Shown piece after piece: positions 7,765-17,583 of a stretch of 64,000 nucleotides of DNA. Position 1 is the stretch's first letter. The number at the start of each line of letters is the position of its first letter. The notes below the pieces were generated by a model. It made no database searches. It was not told the DNA's origin and was given only the letters and a program-made list of their open reading frames with translations. The position numbers and the translations under genes were made by a program. Origin of the DNA: Actinomycetota bacterium (lineage in GTDB: Bacteria > Actinomycetota > Actinomycetes > Mycobacteriales > Mycobacteriaceae); contig JAFDWN010000026.1 in assembly GCA_018268465.1 (NCBI GenBank), positions 62,001 through 126,000 of the forward strand, read 5' to 3'.

Positions 7765-10700
7765 CTAGGCCGCCGCGGAGTCGGAGAGCAGGGCCGCGAT
7801 GGCATCAGCGTCGGGAAGTACGTCCGGGCGCACCGTCTGCCCGCTGCGCACATAGTGGAAAACCGCGCCGACCGACTCGACGGGACAGCCCCGCAGGCCC
7901 GCCCAGGCGAGCCGGTACACCGCGAGCTGGACAGCGGCGTGCCGTTGGGCCTCCTCGGACTGCGGCGGGCTCCCGGTCTTCCAGTCCACCACCGTCACGC
8001 CCGCATCCCCCTCGGCGAACACGGCGTCCATACGCCCCCGAACCACGGTCTGACCGATCACCATCTCGAAGGGAACCTCGACCTCGACCGGGGTGCGGGC
8101 CGCCCAGGACGACACCATGAATGCGGCCTGCAACTCCTCCAGATCCTCGGCCGTGGCACGTCCGACATCACCGTCCACCGCCCCCGGCAGGTCATCCAGA
8201 TCGATGAGGGTCTCGGCGTGGAAGTAGCGCTGCACCCACTCGTGGAACGCCGTGCCCAGCGCCGCGTGCGGATCGGGACGTGCGGGCAGGCGCCTGCCCA
8301 GCCGTAGCGCCACGGCGCCAGGGTCGCGACCGAACTCCACCAGCGTGCTGACCGACATCTGGGCGGGTAACCCCGCCGTGGCGGCACGCGGCGGGCGGTT
8401 GCGCTCGGCGAGCAAGGCATCGACATCGGCGGCCCACCCTTCGGTGTCGATGCCACCGCCGCTCTCGACACCGCACCGATCGGGTTCGGCGCGACCGGGG
8501 TGTGACAACGCCGCGGCCACCAGCGCCGCGCCCCGATCCACGTCGGCGCGCCGCGCCGGGATGGGATCGACGGGCCAGACCGCCTCGACGACGTCATCGC
8601 GCAACGGGTTGGACTCCCCCTCACCCGGCGCCGGCTGCCACTGATCGATCTCGCCGCACGGGTCGCCTTCGGCCGCCGACGTGTCGATGATGTCCTTCAG
8701 TTCGCAGAGGAACTCCGATGGCCCTCTCGGCTTGCTTTCCGATGCGCCCCAGTGGTGCCCGGAAAGCAGCAGAGTGCTTTCGGCACGGGTCACCGCGACG
8801 TAGAGCAGCCTGCGCTCCTCGTCGATACGGCGTTGTTCCAGCCGCCGCTTGTGATCGGCGATCTTGTCCGACAGCTTTTTTCGGTCATTGACATCCGAGG
8901 TGTCCAGCACGGGCACGCCATGCTCGGAGGCGGTGGCGCGGTCACCGCGCAGCAGCGGCGGCAGGTCGGCCGGGTCGGTGAGCCAGGTGCGCATCTGAGT
9001 CGTCGACGGAAACACGCGCCCACTGAGGTGGGGCACCGCCACCACACCCCATTCCAGGCCCTTGGCGGCATGCACGGTCAGGATCTGCACACGATCCGCC
9101 GACACCGCGACCTCGGCGGGTGCCAGCCCCTTCTCCACCTCGACGGCAGCCTCGAGGAAGGCCACCAGCCCCTCCGCCGACGCGCCGGGACGGGCCGAGA
9201 ACTCCGCGACGACATCGGCGAAGGCATCGAGGTGTTCGGTACCCGCCCAGCCCGCCGACACCGGCCGCGCGGCACGCACCTCGGCATCGATGCCCAGCGC
9301 GCGCCGCACCTCGGCGACGAGATCGGGCACCGGACAGGCCACGTGCGCGCGCAGCATGCTCAACTCCCGCGCCAGCGAGACGATCCGGCCGTGCCCGGCA
9401 GGCGAGTACTGGGCCGCCGGGCCGGGATCGCAGATCGCATCGGCCAGACACGCGGCGTCGGCGTCCGGCGCCGCCTGCGCCACGATCTGCTCGGCGGTGC
9501 CTGCGGCGGGCGAGATGTCGAGTTCGACCGCACGCTGCCACAGCGCGGCCAGGTCACGCGCACCCAACCGCCACCGCGGTCCGGTGAGGACGCGCATCGC
9601 CGCGGGTCCGGCGTTCGGCAGCACGACCAGTCGCAGCATCGCCACCACGTCGGCGACCTCCGGGATCGCCAGCAGCCCCGCCAGCCCCACAACCTCGACG
9701 GGGATGCCCCGTGCGGCCAGCGCCACGGCCATCGGCGCCGCGTCGGCGTTGCGGCGCACCAGCACCGCGGCGGTCGGGGCGGGTTCACCCGCGGCTGACG
9801 CACGGCCACGGATCTCGGCCAGCTGCCCGGCCACCCACTCCCGTTCGGCCGCCACATCCGAGATCAGCGCGCAGCGCACGGTTCCGGGTTGGGCGTCCGG
9901 TCGGGGTAACAGCGTCCGCACCGCCACCGACCGCCGCCGCGCCTCGGCCGATACGGCGTTGGCGATGTGCAGCGCGCGGGGCGGATTGCGCCAACTCGTG
10001 CGCAATTCCAGCGTCGGCGCTGGCGTGCCGTCGCCGAGCGGGAAATCCGTCGCGAACCGCGGCAGGTTGGTCGCCGACGCGCCACGCCAGCCGTAGATCG
10101 ACTGGATCGGATCGCCCACCGCGGTCAGCGCCAGGTCGTCGTCGACCCCGCCCCCGAACAGGGACGACAGGGCGACCCGCTGGGCGTGGCCGGTGTCCTG
10201 GTACTCGTCGAGCAACACCACCCGGTAGCGCTGCCGCAGCTGTTCACCGACGACCGGGAACCCCTCCGCCAGCCGCGCCGCGGCGGCCATCTGCATACCG
10301 AAGTCCATCACCTTCTCGGCGCGCATGCGCTGATGCAACGCGTCGATCAACGGCACGAGCATCGTGCGTTCGGCCTGGGTGGCCAGCAGCCGCAGCAGCC
10401 ACTGGCTGGGGCCGCGGTCGCGCTGAGAGGGGCCGGCGGGCAACGTGTGGATCAGCCGCTCAAGCTCGACGTGGGTGTCGCGAAGCTGATCGGTGTCGAC
10501 CAGGTGCTCGGCGAGCTGCCCCGCCAGTCGCAGCACCATGCGGGTGATCGCGGCTGGGGTCTTGTCGGTGTCCAATGCGCCGGGGTGATCGCACACCACA
10601 CGAAACGCCAACTGCCACAATTCGGTTGCACCGACGAGGCGGGTGTCGGGTTCGACCGGCAGCAGCAGACCGTACTCGCGCAGCAGCGTACCCGCGAAGG

Positions 10701-11052
10701 CGTGATACGTGCTCACCAACGGCGACCCACCCGGGTCACCGATCACGTCGGCACGGTCCTGGGGCACCAGACCCGCACCGGCGAGGCGGGCAAGCCGGGT
10801 GCGTACCCGTCGCATCAGCTGTCCGGCGGCCTTGCGGGTGAAGGTCAGTCCGAGTACTTCACTTGGCCGGGCGTAACCGTTGGCCACCAACCAGACGACG
10901 CGCGCGGCCATCGTCTCGGTCTTGCCCGCGCCGGCTCCGGCGATGACGACGAGAGGCCCCGGTGGCGCCGCGATAACTGCGGCCTGTTCCGGTGTGGGCG
11001 CGAAAATGCCGAGTGCTGAGGCCAATTCGTCGGGTGTGTAACGCGGTGTCAT
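7765..11052 (-). CDS. adnB: AdnB subunit of the AdnAB helicase-nuclease
   Basis: Lead motor and nuclease subunit of the mycobacterial double-strand-break resection enzyme AdnAB, which is distinct from RecBCD and AddAB. The 1095 residues equal the length known for M. smegmatis AdnB. An N-terminal UvrD-type SF1 helicase has Walker A AGAGAGKT (residues 38-45), motif II LLDEYQDTGHAQR and a QSIYGWRGA motif. A C-terminal RecB-type nuclease domain carries GRMDAV and VVDWKTG (DWKTG at about residues 1023-1027). The gene overlaps adnA by 4 bases and is second in the operon, so the two subunits are made together. It functions on chromosome ends, with end resection requiring both subunits. Confidence 0.96.
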   Translation of the reverse strand: MTPRYTPDELASALGIFAPTPEQAAVIAAPPGPLVVIAGAGAGKTETMAARVVWLVANGYARPSEVLGLTFTRKAAGQLMRRVRTRLARLAGAGLVPQDRADVIGDPGGSPLVSTYHAFAGTLLREYGLLLPVEPDTRLVGATELWQLAFRVVCDHPGALDTDKTPAAITRMVLRLAGQLAEHLVDTDQLRDTHVELERLIHTLPAGPSQRDRGPSQWLLRLLATQAERTMLVPLIDALHQRMRAEKVMDFGMQMAAAARLAEGFPVVGEQLRQRYRVVLLDEYQDTGHAQRVALSSLFGGGVDDDLALTAVGDPIQSIYGWRGASATNLPRFATDFPLGDGTPAPTLELRTSWRNPPRALHIANAVSAEARRRSVAVRTLLPRPDAQPGTVRCALISDVAAEREWVAGQLAEIRGRASAAGEPAPTAAVLVRRNADAAPMAVALAARGIPVEVVGLAGLLAIPEVADVVAMLRLVVLPNAGPAAMRVLTGPRWRLGARDLAALWQRAVELDISPAAGTAEQIVAQAAPDADAACLADAICDPGPAAQYSPAGHGRIVSLARELSMLRAHVACPVPDLVAEVRRALGIDAEVRAARPVSAGWAGTEHLDAFADVVAEFSARPGASAEGLVAFLEAAVEVEKGLAPAEVAVSADRVQILTVHAAKGLEWGVVAVPHLSGRVFPSTTQMRTWLTDPADLPPLLRGDRATASEHGVPVLDTSDVNDRKKLSDKIADHKRRLEQRRIDEERRLLYVAVTRAESTLLLSGHHWGASESKPRGPSEFLCELKDIIDTSAAEGDPCGEIDQWQPAPGEGESNPLRDDVVEAVWPVDPIPARRADVDRGAALVAAALSHPGRAEPDRCGVESGGGIDTEGWAADVDALLAERNRPPRAATAGLPAQMSVSTLVEFGRDPGAVALRLGRRLPARPDPHAALGTAFHEWVQRYFHAETLIDLDDLPGAVDGDVGRATAEDLEELQAAFMVSSWAARTPVEVEVPFEMVIGQTVVRGRMDAVFAEGDAGVTVVDWKTGSPPQSEEAQRHAAVQLAVYRLAWAGLRGCPVESVGAVFHYVRSGQTVRPDVLPDADAIAALLSDSAAA

Positions 11053-14000
11053 GGACGTTCACCCCCCGCAGCCTGCGCGGGGCAACTCGAGCGCACCGGG
11101 CAGTGCCCGCAGCCCTCGTTGACGCGCGCGACGAATCCGGGTCCCTGCGTCGCCCCGGCCGCCTGATGCACGACGTCCAGCCACTGCTGCACCGCGGCGG
11201 GGGTCAAGGCGTCCTGCTCCCGCTCGGTGGCTCCTGCGGTACCTGTCTTGCCGAGGTACACCAACCGTCCACCACCCGGCTCATCCCCGGGGGCGAGCAG
11301 ACCGGAGGCGATGGCCAGCTGATACAGCGCCAGCTGGGCGTGGCGCTGGGCGTCGTCCTTGGTGACCGGGCTCTTGCCGGTTTTGATGTCGACGACCACA
11401 AGGCGTCCGGCACCGTCGCGCTCGAGCCGGTCCAGCCGCCCTCGCACCCGCACTCCCGGGGTGTCCGCGGCGGGCGCACCGAGCACGCCCTCGACCGCTA
11501 CTTCCGTACCGACCTCGGTCAGCTCGTGGCGTGTCTGCGCCCGCCACTGCATGAACGTCGACAGCATCGTGCGGTGCCGCGCCAGCTCATTGTCGGCATA
11601 CCAACGGGATTCGAATGGCAGCAGGTCCCAGAGCTGCTCCAGTTCGGCGACCATCCGCGTTTCGGTTACCTCCGGATCGGCGATCAGGGCGTGCAGCACC
11701 GACCCCACCGCCGAGCGCACATCACGGCCTTCGGTACCGCCATGGCGTTCCAGCAGCCAACGCAGCGGGCAATCGGCCAGCATCTGCAGGGTCGACGGCG
11801 ACAGCGACACCACATGCCCGTCGCCCTGCCACAGCGGCTCCTCGCTGGACATCGGCGTCATCCCGTACCACTGGTGCGGGTCGGCCCCGGGCACACCCGC
11901 CGCGGTAAGCCGGGCCAATTGGGTTGCGGCACAGCCACGGGAGGGATCGTCGACGGTCCCTTCGGGAGCGCAGACCACCGCGCGCAGGCGGCCGACGACG
12001 GCGGCGGGCGCCAGCACCCGCGGCGCGCGCACCGGATCGGTCGCGTGCGCGGGCCCGGACGCCAGTGCCGACAGCTCGTGCACGAAAGGGGATGGGATCA
12101 TCGCATCGTCCCCCTCGTGGCCGTCGACGGCGGTGACCAGCAGGTGGGTGCGGCACCTGCCGATGGCCGCGATCAGCAATCGCCGTTCCTCGGCGAGCAA
12201 CGGCGCCCGCGTCGACACCGCCTCGTTGCCGGTGGTGACACCGTCGAGCACGTCGATCAGATGCTGCGTGCCGAGCACGCCGCCGCGCGGAACGGTGTTG
12301 GGCCACAGGCCTTCCTGCAGCCCGGCGATCGCCACGAACTCGAATTCGCGGCCCAGCGCCGCGTGCGCGCTGAGGATGGCGACCGCTTCGGGGGCACAGC
12401 GCTCGTCACGCGGTCTCGTGGGCAGCGTCAGCGCCGAGACGTGGTCGACGAGGCCGCGCAGTGATGCGCCCGCGGTGCGGCTCACATACTGTTCGGCGAT
12501 ATCGAACAGGGCGGTGACCGCATCCAGATCCCGGTCGGCCTGGGCGCCCGCGGTGCCCCCGCGTTCACTGGCGGCCAGCCAGCGCTGTTGCAAACCCGAC
12601 GTGTGCCAGACCTGCCACAGGACGTGGCCCGGATCCAGGCCGGCCGCCGCCGTGCGGCGCGCGGCCGCCAGCACCGACCGCACCCGGCGCAACGGCCGGT
12701 CCAGTTCGGTGGGCAGCTGCGCGGGCCCCGCCAGCGCCTCGGCAAGCAGCACCGTGAACTCCCGCGGCGGGACGGCGCCGTCCGCGCGGCGCAGTGCGCG
12801 GCGCAACTGGCGCAGCGTCACCGGGTCGACCCGCCCGATCGGTCCGGTGAGAAGCTGCACGGCCCGATCGCCGGCCATACCGTCCGCGGCCACCTCCAGG
12901 ACGGTCAGCAACGCCCGCACCGCCGGCTGTTCGCCCGGCGGTATGCCCGCCGCGGACTGGTCGACGGGCACACCCGCGCCGTTGAGCGCCCGCGCCAGCG
13001 CCACCCCGACGCGCGGCACCGACCGCACGATGACCGCCATATCCGACCACGCGACACCGTCGACCAGATGGGCACGGCGGAGTGCGTCGGCCACGATGGC
13101 CGCTTCGTCGTGTGGTGTCGCGGCGATCCGCACCCGCACCGTGCCCTGCCGCGCACCGGGGCCGTGCTGATCATCGGTGGTCGACGGCGCGTCCTGCCGG
13201 CGCGCGAACGCGCCGATCGTCCTGGCGACCTCGGGGGCGCACCGGTGCGATGCCGTGAGCGTGACCTGGGTGGCGCCGTGCTCACCGGCCCATCGGAGCA
13301 GAGCTGGGTCGGCCCCGCGATAGCCGAAGACCGACTGATCCGGATCGCCGGCGATGACGGTCAGCCCCGCGCTGGCGGCGAGCACCCGGACCAGGCGGGT
13401 GGCCTGGGGGTCCAGGTGCTGGGCGTCGTCGACGAGCAGCAGCCTGACCCGACCGCGCTCGGCGGCGAGCAGGTCCGCGTCGGCAGCGAACGCCTCCAGG
13501 GCCGCCCCGACCAGCTCCGCGGCACCCAGCGCGGGCACCGTGGCGTTCGGCGCGGCCATACCCACCGCCGCGCGCAGCAGCATGATCTGCTCGTAGGCCT
13601 GGGCGAACTGGCCGGCCGCCAGCCATTCCCGGCGCCCCGACCGGCGGCCGAGACGTTGCAGCGCAAGCGGATCCACCCCCCGTTCGGTGCATCTGGCCAT
13701 CAGATCGCGCAGTTCGGCGGCGAATCCCGCGGTGACGAGCGCAGGCCGCAGCGCCTCCGGCCACTGCACCGACGAGTTCGCACCGTCCGCCACGTCGCCG
13801 GCGAGAAGCTCCCGGATGATTCCGTCCTGTTCGGCGCCGGTGATCAACCGGGGCGGGGGTGCTCCGTGGCGCGCGGCGGCCAGGCGCAGCACCGCGAACG
13901 CGTAGGAATGCACGGTCCGCACCAACGGTTCGCGCACCACCTGCCGACCGGAGTGCAGCAGCCGTGCCGTGACTCCCGCGCGGGCGTCGGCGCTCAGCCG

Positions 14001-14192
14001 CGCCGAGCCGGTCAGCAGCAGAACGGATTCCGGATCCAGCCCAGCCGCGATGTGCTCTGCCGCGGTGTCGACCAGCAGCGTGCTCTTACCCGTGCCGGGC
14101 CCGCCGATGATCCGTACCACACCCGACCGACCCGGCCCGGTCGGCCCGGCGCCGCCCGACGATGTGGTCGATTCGGTGCGCGCTGCTGTCAT
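11049..14192 (-). CDS. adnA: AdnA subunit of the AdnAB helicase-nuclease
   Basis: Partner subunit of AdnB, 1047 residues (1045 in M. smegmatis). The N-terminal SF1 motor has Walker A GGPGTGKST, but its motif II reads VDDAQHLD instead of the usual DExxD. The C-terminal RecB-family nuclease has GRLDRL and VVDIKTGK with the metal-binding Asp near residue 935. One cysteine before the nuclease core (ADCPLRWLL) and three at the C-terminus (NEGCGHCPVRSSC) match the iron-sulfur staple pattern of AddB-like nucleases. It is transcribed divergently from lipV, with a 116-base spacer, and drives adnB through a 4-base overlap. Confidence 0.95.
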   Translation of the reverse strand: MTAARTESTTSSGGAGPTGPGRSGVVRIIGGPGTGKSTLLVDTAAEHIAAGLDPESVLLLTGSARLSADARAGVTARLLHSGRQVVREPLVRTVHSYAFAVLRLAAARHGAPPPRLITGAEQDGIIRELLAGDVADGANSSVQWPEALRPALVTAGFAAELRDLMARCTERGVDPLALQRLGRRSGRREWLAAGQFAQAYEQIMLLRAAVGMAAPNATVPALGAAELVGAALEAFAADADLLAAERGRVRLLLVDDAQHLDPQATRLVRVLAASAGLTVIAGDPDQSVFGYRGADPALLRWAGEHGATQVTLTASHRCAPEVARTIGAFARRQDAPSTTDDQHGPGARQGTVRVRIAATPHDEAAIVADALRRAHLVDGVAWSDMAVIVRSVPRVGVALARALNGAGVPVDQSAAGIPPGEQPAVRALLTVLEVAADGMAGDRAVQLLTGPIGRVDPVTLRQLRRALRRADGAVPPREFTVLLAEALAGPAQLPTELDRPLRRVRSVLAAARRTAAAGLDPGHVLWQVWHTSGLQQRWLAASERGGTAGAQADRDLDAVTALFDIAEQYVSRTAGASLRGLVDHVSALTLPTRPRDERCAPEAVAILSAHAALGREFEFVAIAGLQEGLWPNTVPRGGVLGTQHLIDVLDGVTTGNEAVSTRAPLLAEERRLLIAAIGRCRTHLLVTAVDGHEGDDAMIPSPFVHELSALASGPAHATDPVRAPRVLAPAAVVGRLRAVVCAPEGTVDDPSRGCAATQLARLTAAGVPGADPHQWYGMTPMSSEEPLWQGDGHVVSLSPSTLQMLADCPLRWLLERHGGTEGRDVRSAVGSVLHALIADPEVTETRMVAELEQLWDLLPFESRWYADNELARHRTMLSTFMQWRAQTRHELTEVGTEVAVEGVLGAPAADTPGVRVRGRLDRLERDGAGRLVVVDIKTGKSPVTKDDAQRHAQLALYQLAIASGLLAPGDEPGGGRLVYLGKTGTAGATEREQDALTPAAVQQWLDVVHQAAGATQGPGFVARVNEGCGHCPVRSSCPAQAAGGERP

Positions 14193-14308
14193 ACGGGCAT
14201 GACATCACGAGGGTCCGACATCCGGTGGGCGCACGATCCGCGCACGTGATCGCACCACCGACGACACGCCTCGGACGGGCGGGCCGGCGTCATGGCAGCA
14301 TCGACACC

Positions 14309-15094
14309 GTGACCGACGACTTCCCCGCGCTGCACGTGCACCGCTACGGCCCGGTGCAGGCGACCCAACTGCTGCTGGTCCACGGCCTGACCGGACACGG
14401 CCGTCGATGGGAGACGCTGGCCACCCGACACCTGTCCGAATACGCCACCGCAGCGCCGGATCTGCTCGGCCACGGCCGCTCGCCGTGGGTCGCGCCGTGG
14501 ACCATCGACGCGAACGTCGATGCGCTCGCCGCACTCCTCGACGGGCCCGCACTGGTCGTCGGCCACTCGTTCGGCGGCGCGATCGCGCTGAAACTCGCTG
14601 CGGTGCGGCCAGATCTGGTGTCCGGCCTGGTGCTGCTCGACCCGGCCACCGGGCTGGACGGCGGCTGGATGCGTGATGTCGCCGATCAAACGCTGGCCTC
14701 ACCGGACTACACCGACCGCGATGAGGCACGCAGCGAGAAGGCCACCGGCTCGTGGGCCGACGTGGCGCCCGACGAACTGGAGCGCGAACTGGACGAACAT
14801 CTCGTCGAGCTGCCCGGCGGCCGTTACGGTTGGCGGATCAGCGTCCCCGCGGTGCTGTCGTACTTCAGCGAACTCGCCCGCCCGATCAGTCTGCCGCCCA
14901 AAGGAATACCGACGGTGCTGGTTCGCGCCACACGGACCCGCCCGCCCTACGTGCACGACGGGCTCGTCTCGGCACTGACCACACGTCTCGGTGCGGATTT
15001 CACCCTGGTGGACTGGGACTGCGACCATATGGTCGCCCTGGCCAAACCCGAGGAGACCGCAGCCCTGATCCGCGCGCGGCTCACGCAGGGGTAA
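14309..15094 (+). CDS. lipV: Alpha/beta hydrolase, LipV-like lipase/esterase
   Basis: Alpha/beta-hydrolase of 261 residues, equivalent by position and sequence to M. tuberculosis LipV (Rv3203). The nucleophile elbow is GHSFGG, the oxyanion region is LLLVHGLTGHGRRW, and the likely catalytic histidine lies in WDCDHMVAL near the C-terminus. I chose the GTG at 14309, which gives a compact N-terminus directly before the first beta strand; the longer frame to 14162 runs into adnA. It sits 2 bases upstream of the alkyltransferase-like gene and so is probably co-transcribed with it. No signal peptide is evident, so it acts in the cytoplasm. Confidence 0.85.
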   Translation: MTDDFPALHVHRYGPVQATQLLLVHGLTGHGRRWETLATRHLSEYATAAPDLLGHGRSPWVAPWTIDANVDALAALLDGPALVVGHSFGGAIALKLAAVRPDLVSGLVLLDPATGLDGGWMRDVADQTLASPDYTDRDEARSEKATGSWADVAPDELERELDEHLVELPGGRYGWRISVPAVLSYFSELARPISLPPKGIPTVLVRATRTRPPYVHDGLVSALTTRLGADFTLVDWDCDHMVALAKPEETAALIRARLTQG

Positions 15095-15096
15095 CC

Positions 15097-15393
15097 GTGG
15101 CAGCGGTGACCGACGAACAGGTGGAGGCGGTTCGCGCGCTGGTCGCCTCGATCCCCGCGGGCCGGGTGTCGACGTATGGCGACATCGCCGACGCCGCAAG
15201 ACTTTCCAGTCCGCGCATCGTCGGCTGGATCATGCGGACCGACTCGTCGGATCTGCCCTGGCACCGCGTCATCGCCGCGTCGGGGCGGCCCGCGGCCCAT
15301 CTGGCCACCAGCCAACTCGAACTGCTGCGCGCCGAGGGCGTACTCGCCGTAGCCGGCCGGGTTCGGCTCGCCGACGTGCGACACACCTTCTGA
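15097..15393 (+). CDS. Alkyltransferase-like protein (ATL), MGMT C-terminal family
   Basis: Small protein of 98 residues with the DNA-binding fold of O6-methylguanine methyltransferases. The helix-turn-helix stretch IPAGRVSTYGDIADAA and the arginine finger region are present. The acceptor motif PCHRV is replaced by PWHRV, so it cannot take up the alkyl group. Such ATL proteins bind O6-alkylguanine and hand it to nucleotide excision repair. It starts at GTG 15097, just after lipV, matching Rv3203-Rv3204. The proximity to adnAB places several DNA-repair genes together. Confidence 0.9.
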   Translation: MAAVTDEQVEAVRALVASIPAGRVSTYGDIADAARLSSPRIVGWIMRTDSSDLPWHRVIAASGRPAAHLATSQLELLRAEGVLAVAGRVRLADVRHTF

Positions 15394-15438
15394 GCACCCG
15401 GTCACGACGGTGCACCCGGACCGCCCGTTCGGGCAGAC

Positions 15439-16299
15439 CTACAGCACCAGCCGGACGAGCGCGGCGGTGCGCGCCAGACCGGGGAACGCCGCCGCGGTGG
15501 ACCGGGGGTGCAGAGCATGTACAGCGAGACGGAACATCAAGGCGCGCAAAAGCATCTGCGGCCACTCCGGCAACGAGGACCACCGCTCGATCAAACCGTC
15601 GTCGGCCTCACCCCAGGACAGGGCGTCGACCACGACGACACCGGCCGCCCACGACCCGGGACGCCAGTAGGGGGTGATGTCGGTGATGCCCGGCGCGGCC
15701 GCGCCGGCGAAGAGCACCGTGCCATAGAGGTCTCCGTGCACGAGCTGGCTGGGACTCTTGGTCGGCCTGCGCAGCCCGGCGAGCTGGTTGATCAGCTCCA
15801 CCGAGCGCTGCCCGTCGGCCGAACCGGGGGCCACGCGCGCCCCCGGCGGCAGGGAATGCAGCGGCCGATCCTCCCACGCGGCACGGTCGGCGGCGATGAA
15901 GACGTCGACATCGGCCCAGGGGGCGACCGGCGGCTGGGTGAGAAACCGGGGCCGCTCCAGCTTCGCGGTGGCCTCATGCAGTCGGACCGCCGCGGAGACC
16001 ACCTCGTCGTGCCGGGGTTCCGGACTGCCCGCGACGAAGGTGTCGGCACGCCAGCCCGCCACCACATATCTGCCGTCGGTCGAGCGCACCGGCCTGGCCA
16101 GCCGCACACCGTCGACGAACAACGTCTCGCGGATCTTCGCCGACCACGCCGCGCGGGCGTGATCGGCGATCATCGACAGGACGACCTCGCCGCAGCGCCA
16201 GCCGCCCTCCCAGCTCGAACCGAGCGGCACGGGTCTGACGCCGGCAAGGCCGAACGCCGCCAACACATGCTCAGGCGGCCGTTCCACAGTCACAGGCAC
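15439..16299 (-). CDS. TIGR02569-family actinobacterial protein (Rv3205c-like)
   Basis: Cytoplasmic protein of 286 residues conserved in actinobacteria and placed in family TIGR02569. A VHGDLYGTVLFAG segment recalls the HGDLxxxN catalytic loop of aminoglycoside phosphotransferase-like kinases, and ITDITPYWRPGSWAAGVVVVDAL resembles their IDWE/D strand in position (given here in part). Substrate and activity are unknown. It is codirectional with moeZ, 81 bases downstream of it, and a hairpin lies in that gap. Confidence 0.75.
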   Translation of the reverse strand: MPVTVERPPEHVLAAFGLAGVRPVPLGSSWEGGWRCGEVVLSMIADHARAAWSAKIRETLFVDGVRLARPVRSTDGRYVVAGWRADTFVAGSPEPRHDEVVSAAVRLHEATAKLERPRFLTQPPVAPWADVDVFIAADRAAWEDRPLHSLPPGARVAPGSADGQRSVELINQLAGLRRPTKSPSQLVHGDLYGTVLFAGAAAPGITDITPYWRPGSWAAGVVVVDALSWGEADDGLIERWSSLPEWPQMLLRALMFRLAVHALHPRSTAAAFPGLARTAALVRLVL

Positions 16300-16300
16300 A

Positions 16301-16319
16301 GGCTACCGGCGACGTAGCC
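16301..16319 (-). terminator. Small hairpin downstream of moeZ
   Basis: GGCTAC and GTAGCC form a 6-base stem with a 7-base loop just past the moeZ stop in the direction of transcription, and directly before the next gene's start. It could attenuate or terminate moeZ transcripts; there is no U-tract. Confidence 0.3.
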
Positions 16320-16380
16320 GCAGGTCGGTGCGTTACACGGCTGTGTCGCACCGCATGTGGCAAATGGCACCCGATTTGTG

Positions 16381-17583
16381 TCAGTACATCACCATGTCGG
16401 GCTCGAGCTGATTGGCCCAGGCGACGATCCCGCCCTGCAGGTGCATCGCGTCGGAGAAGCCTGCCTTCTTGACCGCAGCCAGCGCCTCGGCCGACCGCAC
16501 ACCCGTCTTGCAGTAGAGCACGGCCGTGCGGTCGTGTGGCAGTCGCGCCAGCCCCGCACCGGACTCGATCGTCGACTTGGGGATCAGCTCGGCGCCCTGG
16601 ATGTGGTTGATATCCCATTCGACCGGCTCACGCACGTCGATGAGGGCCAGCGGCCTGCCGGAATCCAGCAGCTCACGCAGCTCGCGAGGGGTGATGGTGG
16701 CGCCGGCGGCAGCCTCGGCGGCAGCGTCGGACACCACACCGCAGAACGCCTCGTAGTCGATCAGCTCGGTGATCTTGGGCGTCGAGGGATCCTTGCGGAT
16801 CCTGATCGTGCGGTAGGTCATGTCCAGTGCGTCATAGACCATCAGCCGGCCCAGCAGCGGCTCGCCGATACCGGTGATCAGTTTGATCGCCTCGGTCCCC
16901 ATCACCGCGGCGATGGAGGCACACAGGATGCCCAGCACCCCGCCTTCGGCACACGACGGCACCATGCCGGGCGGCGGCGGCTCAGGATAGAGGTCCCGGT
17001 AGTTGAGGCCCTTACCGTTCGGCGCGTCCTCCCAGAACACCGACACCTGGCCCTCGAACCGGTAGATCGACCCCCAGACGTAGGGTTTGCCTGCCAGCAC
17101 CGCGGCGTCATTGACCAGGTAACGGGTGGCGAAGTTGTCGGTGCCGTCCAGGATCAGGTCGTACTGTTCGAACAGGTCGACGGCGTTGTCGGGTTCCAGG
17201 CGCACCTCGTGCAGCCGAACGTCGACGAGCGGGTTGATCTCGAGGATCGAATCCCGCGCGCTCTGCGCCTTCGAGCGTCCGATGTCGGACTGGCCGTGGA
17301 TGATCTGGCGCTGCAGGTTGGACTCGTCGACGACGTCGAACTCGACGATCCCGATGGTGCCCACGCCGGCGGCGGCCAGGTACAGCAGCGTCGGCGAGCC
17401 GAGTCCGCCCGCCCCGATGACCAGCACCCTCGCGTTTTTCAGCCGCTTCTGCCCGTCGACCCCGAGATCGGGAATGATCAGGTGGCGGCTGTAACGAGCG
17501 ACCTCCTCACGCGTGAGGACGGCTGCGGGTGCAACGAGCGGCGGTAGCGACCCCCCGGTCGGCTCACCATTAGTCCCGGACAC
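16381..17583 (-). CDS. moeZ: Adenylyltransferase/sulfurtransferase MoeZ
   Basis: Two-domain enzyme of 400 residues that activates sulfur-carrier proteins (MoaD2, CysO, ThiS-like) as acyl-adenylates and transfers sulfur to them. The N-terminal MoeB/ThiF domain has the nucleotide loop VIGAGGLGSPTLLYLAAAG and the catalytic region DGTDNFATRYLVND. The C-terminal rhodanese domain has the persulfide cysteine in LYCKTGVRS. The CxxC zinc pairs of E. coli MoeB are not visible; the corresponding place reads YRDLYPEPPPPG. This matches Rv3206c. It serves molybdopterin, thiamine and cysteine sulfur supply. Confidence 0.93.
   Translation of the reverse strand: MSGTNGEPTGGSLPPLVAPAAVLTREEVARYSRHLIIPDLGVDGQKRLKNARVLVIGAGGLGSPTLLYLAAAGVGTIGIVEFDVVDESNLQRQIIHGQSDIGRSKAQSARDSILEINPLVDVRLHEVRLEPDNAVDLFEQYDLILDGTDNFATRYLVNDAAVLAGKPYVWGSIYRFEGQVSVFWEDAPNGKGLNYRDLYPEPPPPGMVPSCAEGGVLGILCASIAAVMGTEAIKLITGIGEPLLGRLMVYDALDMTYRTIRIRKDPSTPKITELIDYEAFCGVVSDAAAEAAAGATITPRELRELLDSGRPLALIDVREPVEWDINHIQGAELIPKSTIESGAGLARLPHDRTAVLYCKTGVRSAEALAAVKKAGFSDAMHLQGGIVAWANQLEPDMVMY

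Noticed and set aside
7323-8307. Frames rising from the 600-base gap into adnB
   Set aside because: Arg/Pro/Ser-rich translations, no ribosome site, and they run antisense into a real gene; the gap is better read as regulatory DNA.
12588-14249. A 553-codon plus-strand frame inside adnA
   Set aside because: Antisense shadow; adnA has the full helicase and nuclease motifs and the expected length.
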